Of a DNA stretch of 64,000 nucleotides, positions 8,309 to 17,278 are shown piece by piece. Numbering within the stretch: position 1 is the first letter of the stretch; every line of letters starts with the position of its first letter. The position numbers and the translations under genes are program-made. Under the pieces are notes generated by a model, which had not been told where the DNA came from, did not search any database, and saw only the letters and a list, made by a program, of their open reading frames with translations. The stretch is taken from contig NZ_JACHJJ010000026.1 of the NCBI RefSeq assembly GCF_014203605.1, positions 61,623 through 125,622 on the forward strand, in the 5' to 3' direction. The stretch is from Thiemannella venezuelensis. GTDB taxonomy: Bacteria; Actinomycetota; Actinomycetes; Streptosporangiales; Streptosporangiaceae.

Positions 8309-8800
8309 TCAGCGCAGCCGGTCGAGCTCGTCGGCGAAGGCCAGCCTCTCGGCGATCACCGAGAGCGTGTCCGCCGGGAGCGCGCCCTCCTCCATGCTGA
8401 GCTCGATGAGCTCCTCGGGGCTCACCCCCAGGTCGCTCAGGAGCTCGAAGTCGCCCGCCGGCCGTACGCCCACCTCGGGCGTGTCCGTGTCGGGCGCGAC
8501 CCCGGCCAGTTCCCCGAAGAGCTCGCCGAGGTCGTCGGTGAGCCCGGCCTGGGCGTCCGACAGGAAGGCCCGGGGCTCCTCGTCCCCCTGGTAGCGGACG
8601 AGCGCGAACCACTCGTCCTCCACCTCGACGCAGAGCAGGGCCAGCTCGTCGCCGTCGAGACCGAGGTGCTCCTGCACCGCGTCGCCGAAGTCGTCGACGA
8701 TCTCGGCCCGGCCGAGGTCGACCTCGGCGCCCCGCCAGCCGCTTGCGGTGCGGACGAACGCTGCCGAGAAGACGCTGCTGCCGGAAGGTCTGGAGGCCAT
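8309..8800 (-). CDS. tRNA adenosine deaminase-associated protein (copy A)
   Basis: A 163-residue acidic cytoplasmic protein starting at ATG 8800 with AGGAGA 7-12 bases upstream. It contains EVDLGRAEIVDDFGDAVQEHL, a beta-rich middle (ELALLCVEVEDEWFALVRYQ) and an acidic C-terminal helix set (DLGVSPEELIELSMEEGALPADTLSVIAERLAF, split over about 35 residues). This family is annotated in actinobacteria as tRNA adenosine deaminase-associated because it neighbours tadA; its biochemical role is not established. It shares its overall plan with the next upstream gene. Confidence 0.85.
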   Translation of the reverse strand: MASRPSGSSVFSAAFVRTASGWRGAEVDLGRAEIVDDFGDAVQEHLGLDGDELALLCVEVEDEWFALVRYQGDEEPRAFLSDAQAGLTDDLGELFGELAGVAPDTDTPEVGVRPAGDFELLSDLGVSPEELIELSMEEGALPADTLSVIAERLAFADELDRLR

Positions 8801-8816
8801 GGCCGATCTCCTGGGG

Positions 8817-9338
8817 TCAGCCGAACACTGAGTCGATGGCGCGTTCGAACGGCTCGGAGAAGCCCAGCCGCGCCGCGATGCTGGACAGCACGTCCTCGGG
8901 GAGCAGGTCGATGTCCCCGGACAGGACGCCGAGCTCCATCTCGTCGAGCCCCAGGTCGGCGAAGATCGACAGGTCTCCCGCGGGGAGCGCCGTCTCCTCG
9001 TCCTGCAGGATCGCGTCGAGCTCGTCCTCGTCGGGCACCGGGACGTCGAGGTACTCCAGCACCTGCCGCGCGAGCGGGAAGTCCCAGGACGCGGCGACGT
9101 CGGAGAGGAAGACCTCCACCTGCTCACCGAACACCCGTAGCGCCACGAAGAACTCATCCCCCACGGCGACCAGGCCAATCGCGCCGCTCATGCTCGGCTG
9201 CTGGCGCAGGGCGTGGATCAGCCCGTGGAGATCGGAGGTGAGCGCCACGGGAAGCATCTCCGCCTCCCACCGGTCGTCCTCGCGATAGACCACGATGGCG
9301 AAGTCGAGCGCATCTTCGTCTGTCATCGTCATCCCCAC
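8817..9338 (-). CDS. tRNA adenosine deaminase-associated protein (copy B)
   Basis: A 173-residue acidic protein of the same family as its downstream neighbour, 16 bases away. It has a beta-rich front ([19 protein letters not shown]), a central strand pair ([19 protein letters not shown]) and a C-terminal repeat of the [17 protein letters not shown] / [14 protein letters not shown] type, aligning with the tail of copy A. The start is uncertain among GTG 9338, ATG 9332 and ATG 9326. Tandem duplication before tadA suggests the two may form a complex, but that is inference. Confidence 0.85.
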   Translation of the reverse strand: MGMTMTDEDALDFAIVVYREDDRWEAEMLPVALTSDLHGLIHALRQQPSMSGAIGLVAVGDEFFVALRVFGEQVEVFLSDVAASWDFPLARQVLEYLDVPVPDEDELDAILQDEETALPAGDLSIFADLGLDEMELGVLSGDIDLLPEDVLSSIAARLGFSEPFERAIDSVFG

Positions 9339-9486
9339 CGAGCGGCCTGTACGGATGTCAATGGTTCCAGACGCAAGGCATGGCCGTATGCCTCTCCGCC
9401 TAAATTGTGATCAAATCCCACCCGTGGCACGTGTCACCCGTGCTCCGTTATCCCCGGGGGGAGCGTCCGGGATACCGTTGACGGTC

Positions 9487-10125
9487 ATGGAGACCCTGGT
9501 CGTTGACCACCCGCTCGTGGCGCACAAGCTGACCGTCCTGCGGGACGCGAACACGGACTCGCCCACCTTCCGGCGCCTCGCCGACGAACTCGTGACCCTG
9601 CTCGCCTACGAGGCGACCCGGCACGTCCGGGTCAGCGAGGTGACGGTGCGGACCCCCGTCGCCCCGGCCGGAGGGGTACGGCTCGCGCACCCCTATCCCC
9701 TGGTCGTCCCGATCCTGCGCGCGGGACTCGGCATGCTCGACGGGATGACCCGGCTGCTGCCGACCGCCGAGGTCGGCTTCCTGGGGATGATCCGCAACGA
9801 GTCGACCCTGCAGGCGGAGACCTACGCCACCCGGCTCCCCGACGACCTGTCCGGGCGCCAGGTGTACGTGGTCGACCCGATGCTGGCCACCGGCGGCACC
9901 CTGGCCGCGGCGGTCGAGTTCCTCTTCGAGCGCGGGGCCGAGGACGTGACCGCGCTGTGCCTGCTGGCCGCGCCCGAGGGCATCGCCCACATGGACCGGG
10001 TGTTCGCCGGCAGCGGCAGGCCGATCCGCCTGGTGACGGCCGCCCTCGACGAGCGGCTGAACGAGCACGGCTACATCGTCCCCGGGCTGGGGGACGCCGG
10101 CGACCGCCTCTACGGCGTCGTCTGA
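9487..10125 (+). CDS. upp: Uracil phosphoribosyltransferase
   Basis: A 212-residue enzyme that makes UMP from uracil and PRPP in pyrimidine salvage. The family N-terminus [17 protein letters not shown] is intact, the PRPP loop reads [13 protein letters not shown], and the C-terminal uracil-binding segment is [15 protein letters not shown]. The ATG at 9487 fits the family start; the ribosome site is weak. It is a single gene, divergent from the tadA operon, with 148 bases between. Confidence 0.96.
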   Translation: METLVVDHPLVAHKLTVLRDANTDSPTFRRLADELVTLLAYEATRHVRVSEVTVRTPVAPAGGVRLAHPYPLVVPILRAGLGMLDGMTRLLPTAEVGFLGMIRNESTLQAETYATRLPDDLSGRQVYVVDPMLATGGTLAAAVEFLFERGAEDVTALCLLAAPEGIAHMDRVFAGSGRPIRLVTAALDERLNEHGYIVPGLGDAGDRLYGVV

Positions 10126-10312
10126 GGATCCGCGGCGGCTCCCCGGGCCCGGCCCGTGGGCGCCGCCCGTTCCCCGTGTTTCTCCCGCAGGTCGCGAGGC
10201 CGTTTCCGTCATCCGATCGTTACAATCTGCGTTTGCGTGGGTACGGAGGGTGCCTGAGGACATCTCTTCCGCGCCCCGTCGACACGACCATGGGCGCACA
10301 CCAGGGAGAACA

Positions 10313-10537
10313 GTGAGCGAGCGAAGCATCCCGGAGCCGGACCCCTACGCGGACGTCAGCGCCGCGCTGCGGGAGGAGTTCTCCGCGGTCCACCCGGCCT
10401 CCACCGTGACCCGCTGCATCGACGCGGCCCACTACGGCGCGCTGGAGATCACCGGCTACGCCCACCCCGGGCTGGTCGAGCGGATCGCCCGCAAGCACCT
10501 CCAGGTCCTCGCGCTGGTCGCGAGCGGGCGCGAGTGA
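10313..10537 (+). CDS. Three-helix bundle dimerization domain protein
   Basis: A 74-residue protein from GTG 10313 with AGGGAGA 6 bases upstream. The segment HPASTVTRCIDAAHYGALEITGYAHPGLVERIARKHLQVLAL matches the small actinobacterial three-helix bundle family often annotated as a dimerization domain. Predicted cytoplasmic. Biological role unknown; sometimes found as a domain fused to other proteins, here alone. Confidence 0.75.
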   Translation: MSERSIPEPDPYADVSAALREEFSAVHPASTVTRCIDAAHYGALEITGYAHPGLVERIARKHLQVLALVASGRE

Positions 10538-10668
10538 CCTGATCCCGCCGGTCCGGCACCGTTTCCGCGACGAGCGGAAGACCGGATCGGCCGAGGCGCT
10601 TTACCCCACGAACGGTGTGGGTAATGTATACGTCGGGTGCAGTGGGTGAGTGGCGGCAGGAGGCCCAA

Positions 10669-10827
10669 GTGCAGGTCAAGAAGGTTTTGAAGTACGGAAC
10701 CATCGCCTTCGTCGCATTCTTCCTGTTCAAAAGACCGGATGACGCGGCGGGAGCGGTCAGAGGCGCCCTCGACTCGGTGTACGACGCGGCCGACTCGCTG
10801 GCTCGATTCGTCTCCCACCTGTCATGA
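10669..10827 (+). CDS. Small single-helix membrane protein
   Basis: About 52 residues from GTG 10669, chosen because AGGAGG (10658-10663) lies 5 bases upstream. The longer frame starting at 10615 has no such site. Hydrophobic residues 8-18 (YGTIAFVAFFLF) give one probable membrane helix, followed by an amphipathic region ending SLARFVSHLS. Its stop overlaps the next start as ATGA, so it is coupled to the PH-domain gene. Not recognised beyond this. Confidence 0.65.
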   Translation: MQVKKVLKYGTIAFVAFFLFKRPDDAAGAVRGALDSVYDAADSLARFVSHLS

Positions 10828-11357
10828 GCAGACTCGTGACCCACGGGGACTCCGCCCCCTCGTCGGTCAACCGCTACCTCCTCCCCCACGAGCACCAGGT
10901 CATCATGGTCCGGCGCCACCCGGCCATCCTGATCCGTCCCATCGCGGAGGTCTTCGGCGGGCTCGTCATCGCCGGCATCGTCAGCACCTGGCTCGGCAAC
11001 CAGGGCGCCGGCGAGGGGATCTTCGTCGTCTGGTGGGCGTGGCTGCTGATCCTGATCCGCTTCGTGTGGAAGCTGGCCGAGTGGTCGGTCGACTACTTCG
11101 TGGTGACGTCCAAGCGCATGCTGCTCACGACCGGCCTGATCACGCGCAAGGTCGCCATGATGCCGCTCACCAAGGTGACCGACATGAGCTTCCAGCGCTC
11201 TCTGGCGGGCCGAATGCTGGGATACGGGGAGTTCATCCTCGAATCAGCCGGTCAGGACCAGGCATTGTCGACCGTCACATACATCCCGTATCCGGAGACC
11301 CTCTACCTGGAGGTCTGCCAGATGCTATTTCCCAACGCGAACGACTCGGATGATTAA
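10824..11357 (+). CDS. PH domain-containing membrane protein (YdbS/YdbT type)
   Basis: A 177-residue protein. Two membrane helices near residues 45-62 (VFGGLVIAGIVSTWLG) and 68-86 (IFVVWWAWLLILIRFVW) are followed by a bacterial PH-2 domain starting WSVDYFVVTSKRMLLTTGLITRKVAMMPLTKVTDMSF. The family is a bacterial membrane protein class of uncertain function. It forms a two-gene operon with the upstream 52-residue membrane protein (4-base overlap). Confidence 0.85.
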   Translation: MSRLVTHGDSAPSSVNRYLLPHEHQVIMVRRHPAILIRPIAEVFGGLVIAGIVSTWLGNQGAGEGIFVVWWAWLLILIRFVWKLAEWSVDYFVVTSKRMLLTTGLITRKVAMMPLTKVTDMSFQRSLAGRMLGYGEFILESAGQDQALSTVTYIPYPETLYLEVCQMLFPNANDSDD

Positions 11358-11490
11358 TCCCCTCATGCCCGCTATGGCGTAACAGAAGAGGAGCACCCGG
11401 CCCGAAGATTCTCGCCGCGGGGTTACCCTATTCGACTTCTTCATGCAATCATGGCGGAGACATTGACCATCCCCCGCCCTGAGAGATCAG

Positions 11491-12849
11491 ATGCCGAGTC
11501 AGGGAACCATCGGTGACCGCGTCCGCGGCCTGCGGCTGAGCAGGCGTATGTCGCAGGCCCAGCTCGCCGGGCCGGACCTTTCCGACAGTTACGTCTCCCT
11601 TATCGAGTCGGGCAAGCGCACCCCCACGCCCGTGGTCGCGCGGTTGCTCGCGGAGCGTTTAGGGTGCACCACCGAGTTCCTGCTGCACGGCATCGAGCCT
11701 CGCCAGCGCATCGACACCGAGCTCGGCCTGCGCCACGCGGAGCTGGAGCTGCACCACGGCGACCCCGCCGCGGCGGCCGAGCGTTTCGGTGAGATCGTCA
11801 AGGCCGCGGGCGAGGAGAACGCCGTGCTGGCCGCCCACGCGCGGCTCGGCCGGGCGCGCGCCCTGGAGGCCCAGGGCAGGATCGACGCGGCGGTCGAGGC
11901 TCTTGAGCGGCTCCGCCGCGAGGCGGCCGCCCATCCCGAGCGCCTGGCGGGCCTGCCCCTGACGATCGCCCTGAGCCGGTGCTACCGGCACGGCGGAGAC
12001 GTCCTGCGCGCCCGCGACCTGGCCGCCGACGCGCTGACCCAGGTCAACCGGCTCGCCCTCACCCAGGGCGAGATCGCCGTGGACCTCGCCGCCTCCCTGC
12101 TGGAGACCGAGGCCCCGCACGGGCCGGGCTCACCCGGCCTGGCCTTCGTCCGGCGGGTCGTCCAGGCCAACGGCGTGCCGGCCGTGACCGTCCGGGACGA
12201 GGAGATCCAGGGCCTCTGGCGGGCGAGTGTCGCCGCCGCGGAAGGGGAGGACTCCGCGCTGGCCGTCCGCCTCGCCGACGACGCGATCGCGACCGGGCGC
12301 CCGGCCCGGATGGCGGTCAAGCTGGCGCGCATCGCGATGGAGTGGTCGCGTCTCGCCGCCGCCCTCGACGGAGGGTCGCTCGACGAGGCCCGTGAGCTCG
12401 CGACCGCCGCGGGCGAGGTCTTTGGAGCGTTCTCCCGGCACGCCCCCGACCGCGCCGAGAGCCTGGTCGTGCTCGCCTCCGTGGAGCTGAGGAGCGGCGA
12501 CCTGGACGGCGCGTCCCGCCTGTCCGCCTCGGTCCTCGACCTGGCGGGGAGCAGCTCCGGAGTCACCGGCGCCGGCGCCCTGCTGGTCCTCGCCGAGATC
12601 GCGCTCGCGCGCGGCGACGGCGGAGCCCTCTCCCACCTCGACGCCGCCAGGAACCTCCTGTCCGGCCTCCGGTCCGCTCCCCTCGGAGCCGACCGCGAGT
12701 CCGCGCGGACCTGGCGCCGGCTCGGCGACCTGTACGGCCGGGCCGGTGCGGGAGAAGAGCAGACGAGCGCGTATCGTAAGGCTCTGGAAGCAGTCGGGGT
12801 CCACGGCCTGCTCACCGGGATGACCGTGGATTCGGCGCTGGTCCGGTAA
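11491..12849 (+). CDS. XRE-family regulator with TPR-like repeats
   Basis: A 452-residue protein. Residues 5-65 form a lambda-repressor-like helix-turn-helix (GDRVRGLRLSRRMSQAQLA...SYVSLIESGKRTPTPVVARLLAERLG). The rest is a string of alanine-rich helical hairpins compatible with tetratricopeptide repeats (ADLAFHARLGRARALEAQGRIDAAVEAL type). Such architecture is common in actinobacterial regulators that sense peptides or partner proteins. ATG 11491 with GAGAGA upstream. Single gene; target unknown. Confidence 0.88.
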   Translation: MPSQGTIGDRVRGLRLSRRMSQAQLAGPDLSDSYVSLIESGKRTPTPVVARLLAERLGCTTEFLLHGIEPRQRIDTELGLRHAELELHHGDPAAAAERFGEIVKAAGEENAVLAAHARLGRARALEAQGRIDAAVEALERLRREAAAHPERLAGLPLTIALSRCYRHGGDVLRARDLAADALTQVNRLALTQGEIAVDLAASLLETEAPHGPGSPGLAFVRRVVQANGVPAVTVRDEEIQGLWRASVAAAEGEDSALAVRLADDAIATGRPARMAVKLARIAMEWSRLAAALDGGSLDEARELATAAGEVFGAFSRHAPDRAESLVVLASVELRSGDLDGASRLSASVLDLAGSSSGVTGAGALLVLAEIALARGDGGALSHLDAARNLLSGLRSAPLGADRESARTWRRLGDLYGRAGAGEEQTSAYRKALEAVGVHGLLTGMTVDSALVR

Positions 12850-12912
12850 GACCTTCCTTGCTGCTGGAGCTCCAGATTTGGTTTTATGCCTCTGGAATAA
12901 TTAGGGTCTATC

Positions 12913-12923
12913 AGTCATTGACT
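12913..12923. promoter_or_regulatory. Dyad AGTCATTGACT upstream of fadR-type gene
   Basis: An 11-base perfect dyad in an unusually AT-rich stretch (12870-12940), 36 bases before the GTG of the FCD-domain regulator. Position and symmetry fit a GntR/FadR operator for autoregulation. No binding data. Confidence 0.45.
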
Positions 12924-12958
12924 CATAGGATGATTGGTTCCCCCAGAGGAGGCGGACT

Positions 12959-13648
12959 GTGAGTCTGCGTACGGCGCAGCGAGCGTCCCTCGTCGACCAG
13001 GTGATCGATCAGCTCAAAGAGCAGATCACATCGAGCTCCTGGCAGATGAACGCCAAGATCCCCACCGAGACGGTGCTCGCCGAGCAGCTGGGGGTCGGAC
13101 GCAACACCGTCCGCGAGGCCGTGCGGGCGCTCACCCACGCGGGCCTGCTGGAGTGCCGCCAGGGCGACGGCACCTACGTCCGGGCCACGAGCGAGCTCTC
13201 CGGGGCCATGCAGCGGCGGCTGCGCGCCGCCGAGCAGCTCGAGATCCTGGAGGTGCGGCGGGCGCTGGAGGTGGAGGCCGCACGGCTGGCCGCCACCCGG
13301 CGCACCGGCGACGACATCGCCGCGATCGAGGCCGCGCTGACCGCGCGGGAGAAAGCCTGGGAGGCCGGTGAGCCCAACGGGTTCGTCGAGGCCGACCTCG
13401 CCTTCCACGTCGCGGTCGTGCAGGCCACGCACAACCGCGTCCTGATCGACCTCTACGAGGACTTCTCCACGGCCCTGCGCGCCAGCATCACCGCCGCGGG
13501 CACCTCGATCAACAGCAGCTACATCCCGCACGACGCGATCGCCCGCGCCATCGCCGCCGGTGACGCGAGCGCAGCCGAGCGGGCGGGCCACGCGTGCATG
13601 GAGCACATCCTGATCGCGCTGACCGACGCCCAGGAGCTGCCCTCCTGA
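12959..13648 (+). CDS. FadR-type (GntR/FCD) transcriptional regulator
   Basis: A 229-residue regulator from GTG 12959 behind AGAGGAGG. The winged helix-turn-helix occupies residues 10-75 (IPTETVLAEQLGVGRNTVREAVRALTHAGLLECRQGDGTYV). The all-helical FCD ligand domain follows, with the metal-site pattern D-x3-H in EADLAFHVAVV and a later H in AGHACMEHI. The FCD family senses small organic acids. There is no metabolic operon beside it, so the ligand cannot be guessed. Confidence 0.92.
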   Translation: MSLRTAQRASLVDQVIDQLKEQITSSSWQMNAKIPTETVLAEQLGVGRNTVREAVRALTHAGLLECRQGDGTYVRATSELSGAMQRRLRAAEQLEILEVRRALEVEAARLAATRRTGDDIAAIEAALTAREKAWEAGEPNGFVEADLAFHVAVVQATHNRVLIDLYEDFSTALRASITAAGTSINSSYIPHDAIARAIAAGDASAAERAGHACMEHILIALTDAQELPS

Positions 13649-13689
13649 CAGGCGTGCGGCGCCGCCGCCCGGCGTGCGCCGCCCTCCTC

Positions 13690-13740
13690 GGCCGGGAGGC
13701 CTCCCGGCCCCGTGAACGCCGGTGGGCCCCCTCCCACCGG
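13690..13740. terminator. Double hairpin between convergent genes
   Basis: A 20-base perfect palindrome GGCCGGGAGGCCTCCCGGCC at 13690-13709, then CCGGTGGG/CCCACCGG at 13719-13740. The pair lies between the FadR-type gene and the DnaN paralog, which converge here, so it probably ends transcription from both sides. Confidence 0.65.
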
Positions 13741-13750
13741 ACCCGGGCCC

Positions 13751-14851
13751 TCAGGTCTGGCGCAGGGACATGACGAGATAGCGGAAGGCGGGGTCGGCGT
13801 CGCCGGGGACCTCGGCGATGAGCGCGGGCCGGGTCGAGGACTCCATGTTGAGCCGGGCGAGCTCGGTCTCGACCCCGGACAGGCCGTCCAGCAGGAACTG
13901 CGCCTGGAAGGCGATCCTGAGGTCGTCGCCGGACAGCTCCGCGTCCACCGTCTCCGTGGCCCGGCCGATGTCGCCGCCGCCCGCCTGGACCACCACCCGG
14001 CCCGGGCCGAACGACAGGTTGATCGCGGTGTTGCTCCCGGCGACCAGCGCCACCCGCTTGATCGCCTCGACGAACGGGGCCACCCGCAGGTCGGCCCGGA
14101 TGGACCAGTCGCCGGCCAGGCGCGTGTGGTAGTCGATGAACTGCTCGTCCAGCAGGCGGACCGTGATGCTCCTGCCGACGCTCTCGAACCCGGCGATGCC
14201 CTCGCCCATGGACACCGCCACCTCACCTCCCCGCAGCGATCTGGCCACCTCGACGAGCACCCGGGCGGGCACCATAGCCGCGGCCGTCACGTCGGGCCGC
14301 TCGGGGCGCCAGTCGAAGTCCCTGGCGGCGATGCGGTAGCGGTCGGTCGAGGCCATGGTCACGCGCTCGCCGGAGACGTCGACCCTGATGGCGGTCAGCA
14401 TGGGGAGGGTCTCGTCGCGGCTGGCCGCCGGGGCGACCTGCGCGACCGCGCCCGCGAAGACCCCGCCGCCGATCGCGCCGATCCTGGGCGGCATCGCGGG
14501 CAGCGTCGGGAAGTCCTCCACCGGCATGGTCAGCAGGCCGAACTCCGCGCTTCCGCAGGTCAGCACCGCCTCCGACCCCGTGGTGACGATCTCCACCGGC
14601 TCGTCGGGCAGGCTCCGCGTGATCTCCGCGAGGATTCGGCCGGGGATCAGCACCCGGCCCGCCTCCTCCACCTCGGCCTCCACCGCCGCGCGGGCGGAGA
14701 CGTCGTAGTCGAAGGCCGAGAGCACGATCTCCTCTCCGGCCGCCTCCAGGAGCAGGCCCGAGAGCACCGGGAGCGCCGGGCGGCCCGGCAGCATGCGGGC
14801 GGCCCAGACCACAGCATCGGCCAGGACATCGCGGTCGACCCGGAACTTCAC
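13751..14851 (-). CDS. dnaN: DNA polymerase III beta subunit paralog (sliding clamp)
   Basis: A 366-residue full-length clamp with the three-domain pattern. Segments include [24 protein letters not shown], the [16 protein letters not shown] strand, [50 protein letters not shown] and the C-terminal [10 protein letters not shown]. Start GTG 14851, with GAAGGGG upstream. The true replication clamp gene normally sits beside dnaA and recF. Here neighbours are a FadR regulator and a chemoreceptor, so this is most likely a second clamp. It could serve repair or a specialised polymerase. That it is the only clamp gene cannot be excluded from this window. Confidence 0.9.
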   Translation of the reverse strand: MKFRVDRDVLADAVVWAARMLPGRPALPVLSGLLLEAAGEEIVLSAFDYDVSARAAVEAEVEEAGRVLIPGRILAEITRSLPDEPVEIVTTGSEAVLTCGSAEFGLLTMPVEDFPTLPAMPPRIGAIGGGVFAGAVAQVAPAASRDETLPMLTAIRVDVSGERVTMASTDRYRIAARDFDWRPERPDVTAAAMVPARVLVEVARSLRGGEVAVSMGEGIAGFESVGRSITVRLLDEQFIDYHTRLAGDWSIRADLRVAPFVEAIKRVALVAGSNTAINLSFGPGRVVVQAGGGDIGRATETVDAELSGDDLRIAFQAQFLLDGLSGVETELARLNMESSTRPALIAEVPGDADPAFRYLVMSLRQT

Positions 14852-14993
14852 CTGGGAACCCCTTCTTCGCGCGGATGCCGTACTTCCCAGAACGGTAGCC
14901 GGTCCCACCGACAGAACATCCATATCCGGCATTCGGGTGAGCCCGGCGACCGGCGGTCCTCAGGTCCGCGGGCCCCGTGCCGATGGTGAAGCC

Positions 14994-16613
14994 ATGAGCA
15001 ACGGAGTGAACGCGATACAGCGTGTGCTGGCACGGATGACCATCGACAAGGCGCTGCGCCTCGGCTTCGCCATGGTGATCGGCATGCTGCTGCTGCCCGC
15101 GGCCACCTCCGCGTGGCACCTGTGGCAGGCCTCCTCCGCGGTGAGCGACCTCGCCGAGGCCGGTATGCCGGGTGCGCAGCTCACCGGCAAGGTCGACGGG
15201 CTGATGAACAAGTACCGCAAGGAGCAGTGGGAGTACCTCGCCCTGCCCGCGGGCGACGAGGAGCGGGCGGCGACCGTCGAGGCGATGGCCGAGGAGGACG
15301 CCGAGATGAAGGGCCTGTTCGCCGAGTTCCGCGCGCTGCCGCTGGACGAGGCGCATCTCGCCGCGGTGGCCGCCTACGAGCGCTCCTGGACCGACTACGT
15401 CCGGGTGACCGGCCCGCTGGCCGGGCTGGCCGACGGCGGGGACTTCGCGGCCGCCCGCGCGACCTTCGACGGCGGCGCCGGCGACGAGCGGTGGGACGAC
15501 CTCAAGGAGGGCCTGAAGACCCTCAGGGAGCTGGACGTCAGGGCCGCCGCGGAGAGCCGTGACGAGGCCGGCCTCGACGTCGTCATCGGGTTCACCACGC
15601 TGGCCGTGCTGCTGGCGGCCGCGGTCGGCCTCTCCCTGCTCGTCCGCCGGGTGCTGGCCCGGCGCATCTCCACCGGGCTGCGCGACCTGTCCGCGGCGGC
15701 CGACCGCATCGCCCGCGGCGACCTCGACCAGCGGATCGAGGTCGCGGCCGACGACGAGATCGCCGAGGTCGCGGCGGCCTTCGACCGCATGGTGGAGTAC
15801 CTGAACGCGATGGCCGGGGTGTCCCAGCAGATGGCCGACGGCGACCTGGCGGTCGACGCGGCGCCGAAGTCGGCCGAGGACCGCCTGGGGCAGGCGTTCG
15901 ACTCCATGGTGCGCAACCTGAACGACTCGATCGGGCAGGTCCGCCACTCGGCGGGCGCGCTCGACACGGCCTCTCGGGAGCTGTCCGGCGTCTCCGAGGA
16001 CGTACGCGCCGCCGTGGGCGAGGTGGTCGGCAACGCCGAGCGCCAGGTCGACCTCGTCGGCCAGGCCCGGCGCGCCGCCGAGCAGACCTCCGGCCTGGTC
16101 GAGGAGGGCATCGGCACCGTTCAGCAGCTCACGCGGGTCATGCGGGACCTCGACGAGAAGTCCGGCCGGATCAGCGACATCGTCGACACCATCTCCCGCA
16201 TCGCGGGGCAGACCAACCTGCTGGCGCTGAACGCCTCCATCGAGGCCGCCCGCGCCGGCGTGCACGGCTCCGGCTTCGCCGTGGTCGCGGGAGAGGTCCG
16301 CGCGCTCGCCGAGGAGAGCAGCAAGGCGGCCCAGTCCATCGCGAACGTGGTGGCCGAGATCCAGCACAGCAGCGGCGAGGCCGTGCTGGTCGTCGACGAG
16401 CACGCCCGCGGCGCCTTCGAGCGGATCGCCGGCGGCACCACGACGCTGCGCGAGACGCTCGACGAGGTCGGCTCCTTCGCCGGGGCCAACATGGCCTCCA
16501 CCGAGCGCATGGCCGACGCCACCGGCGCCGTCACCGCCTCGGTCCGGCAGCTCGCGGAGACCGCCGACCGGCTGCGCGAGGTCACCGGCCGGTTCAGGAC
16601 CGGGCGGCGTTGA
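14994..16613 (+). CDS. Methyl-accepting chemotaxis protein-like receptor
   Basis: A 539-residue receptor. Membrane helix 1 lies near residues 22-42 and helix 2 near 196-217. The roughly 150-residue helical sensor between them is of the four-helix-bundle type. HAMP follows at about 218-270 ([28 protein letters not shown]). A second HAMP-like stretch precedes the signalling coiled coil, whose tip reads [18 protein letters not shown]...[17 protein letters not shown]. No CheA, CheW, CheR or CheB gene is in the window. Divergent from the clamp paralog; its 3' end overlaps the response regulator gene by 20 bases. Confidence 0.93.
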   Translation: MSNGVNAIQRVLARMTIDKALRLGFAMVIGMLLLPAATSAWHLWQASSAVSDLAEAGMPGAQLTGKVDGLMNKYRKEQWEYLALPAGDEERAATVEAMAEEDAEMKGLFAEFRALPLDEAHLAAVAAYERSWTDYVRVTGPLAGLADGGDFAAARATFDGGAGDERWDDLKEGLKTLRELDVRAAAESRDEAGLDVVIGFTTLAVLLAAAVGLSLLVRRVLARRISTGLRDLSAAADRIARGDLDQRIEVAADDEIAEVAAAFDRMVEYLNAMAGVSQQMADGDLAVDAAPKSAEDRLGQAFDSMVRNLNDSIGQVRHSAGALDTASRELSGVSEDVRAAVGEVVGNAERQVDLVGQARRAAEQTSGLVEEGIGTVQQLTRVMRDLDEKSGRISDIVDTISRIAGQTNLLALNASIEAARAGVHGSGFAVVAGEVRALAEESSKAAQSIANVVAEIQHSSGEAVLVVDEHARGAFERIAGGTTTLRETLDEVGSFAGANMASTERMADATGAVTASVRQLAETADRLREVTGRFRTGRR

Positions 16614-17253
16614 GGTAGGTCAGCACGGCCAGGACACGGCGGTTGTCGTCGTCGGAGGGGGCCAGGCCCAGCTTGGTGAAGATGCCGGCGGTGTGCTTGC
16701 CGACCGCGCTCTCGCTGAGGAAGAGCCGCTGCGAGATGGCGGTGTTGGAGCGGCCCTCCGCCATCAGCTCCAGCACCTCGCGCTCGCGCGGGGTCAGCTC
16801 GCCGAGCGGCTCGTGCCTGGCGGTGCTGGCCAGCAGCTTGGCGATCACCTCGGGGTCCATCGCGGTCCCCCCGGCGGCGACCCTGCGCACGGCGTCGACG
16901 AACTGCTCGGCGTTGAACACCCGGTCCTTGAGGAGGTAGCCGATCGCGCCGGAGCCGTCGGCGAGCAGCTCGCGGGCGTAGAGCTGCTCGACGTGCTGGG
17001 AGAGGACCAGGACGGGCAGGCCGGGGATGGCCCGGCGGGCGGCCAGCGCGGCCTGCAGTCCCTCGTCGGTGAAGGTGGGCGGGAGCCGTACGTCCACCAC
17101 GGCCACGTCGGGCCGCTCGGTGGTCAGCGCCTTCAGCAGCTCGGGGCCGGACTCGACGGCGGCGACGACCTCGAAGCCGTGCGCCTGGAGCAGGTGGACC
17201 AGGCCCTCCCGGAGCAGGTAGAGGTCCTCGGCGATGACGGCGCGGGCGCTCAT
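16594..17253 (-). CDS. NarL/LuxR-type response regulator
   Basis: A 219-residue two-component regulator. The receiver domain has acidic residues AEDLYLL at the start and the phospho-acceptor in [10 protein letters not shown] (about Asp53). A C-terminal LuxR helix-turn-helix follows ([47 protein letters not shown], about residues 148-195). It follows the histidine kinase at 17279 by 25 bases and is clearly its partner. The probable target is the divergent ABC exporter operon at 18962. Confidence 0.94.
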   Translation of the reverse strand: MSARAVIAEDLYLLREGLVHLLQAHGFEVVAAVESGPELLKALTTERPDVAVVDVRLPPTFTDEGLQAALAARRAIPGLPVLVLSQHVEQLYARELLADGSGAIGYLLKDRVFNAEQFVDAVRRVAAGGTAMDPEVIAKLLASTARHEPLGELTPREREVLELMAEGRSNTAISQRLFLSESAVGKHTAGIFTKLGLAPSDDDNRRVLAVLTYLNAARS

Positions 17254-17278
17254 CGGCCCGGCCGGACAGTGCGGGGGA

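Noticed and set aside
14223..16403. 726-residue minus-strand open frame over the chemoreceptor
   Set aside because: It is composed of His/Gly/Arg-rich sequence typical of antisense frames in high-GC DNA. The plus-strand MCP explains the region.
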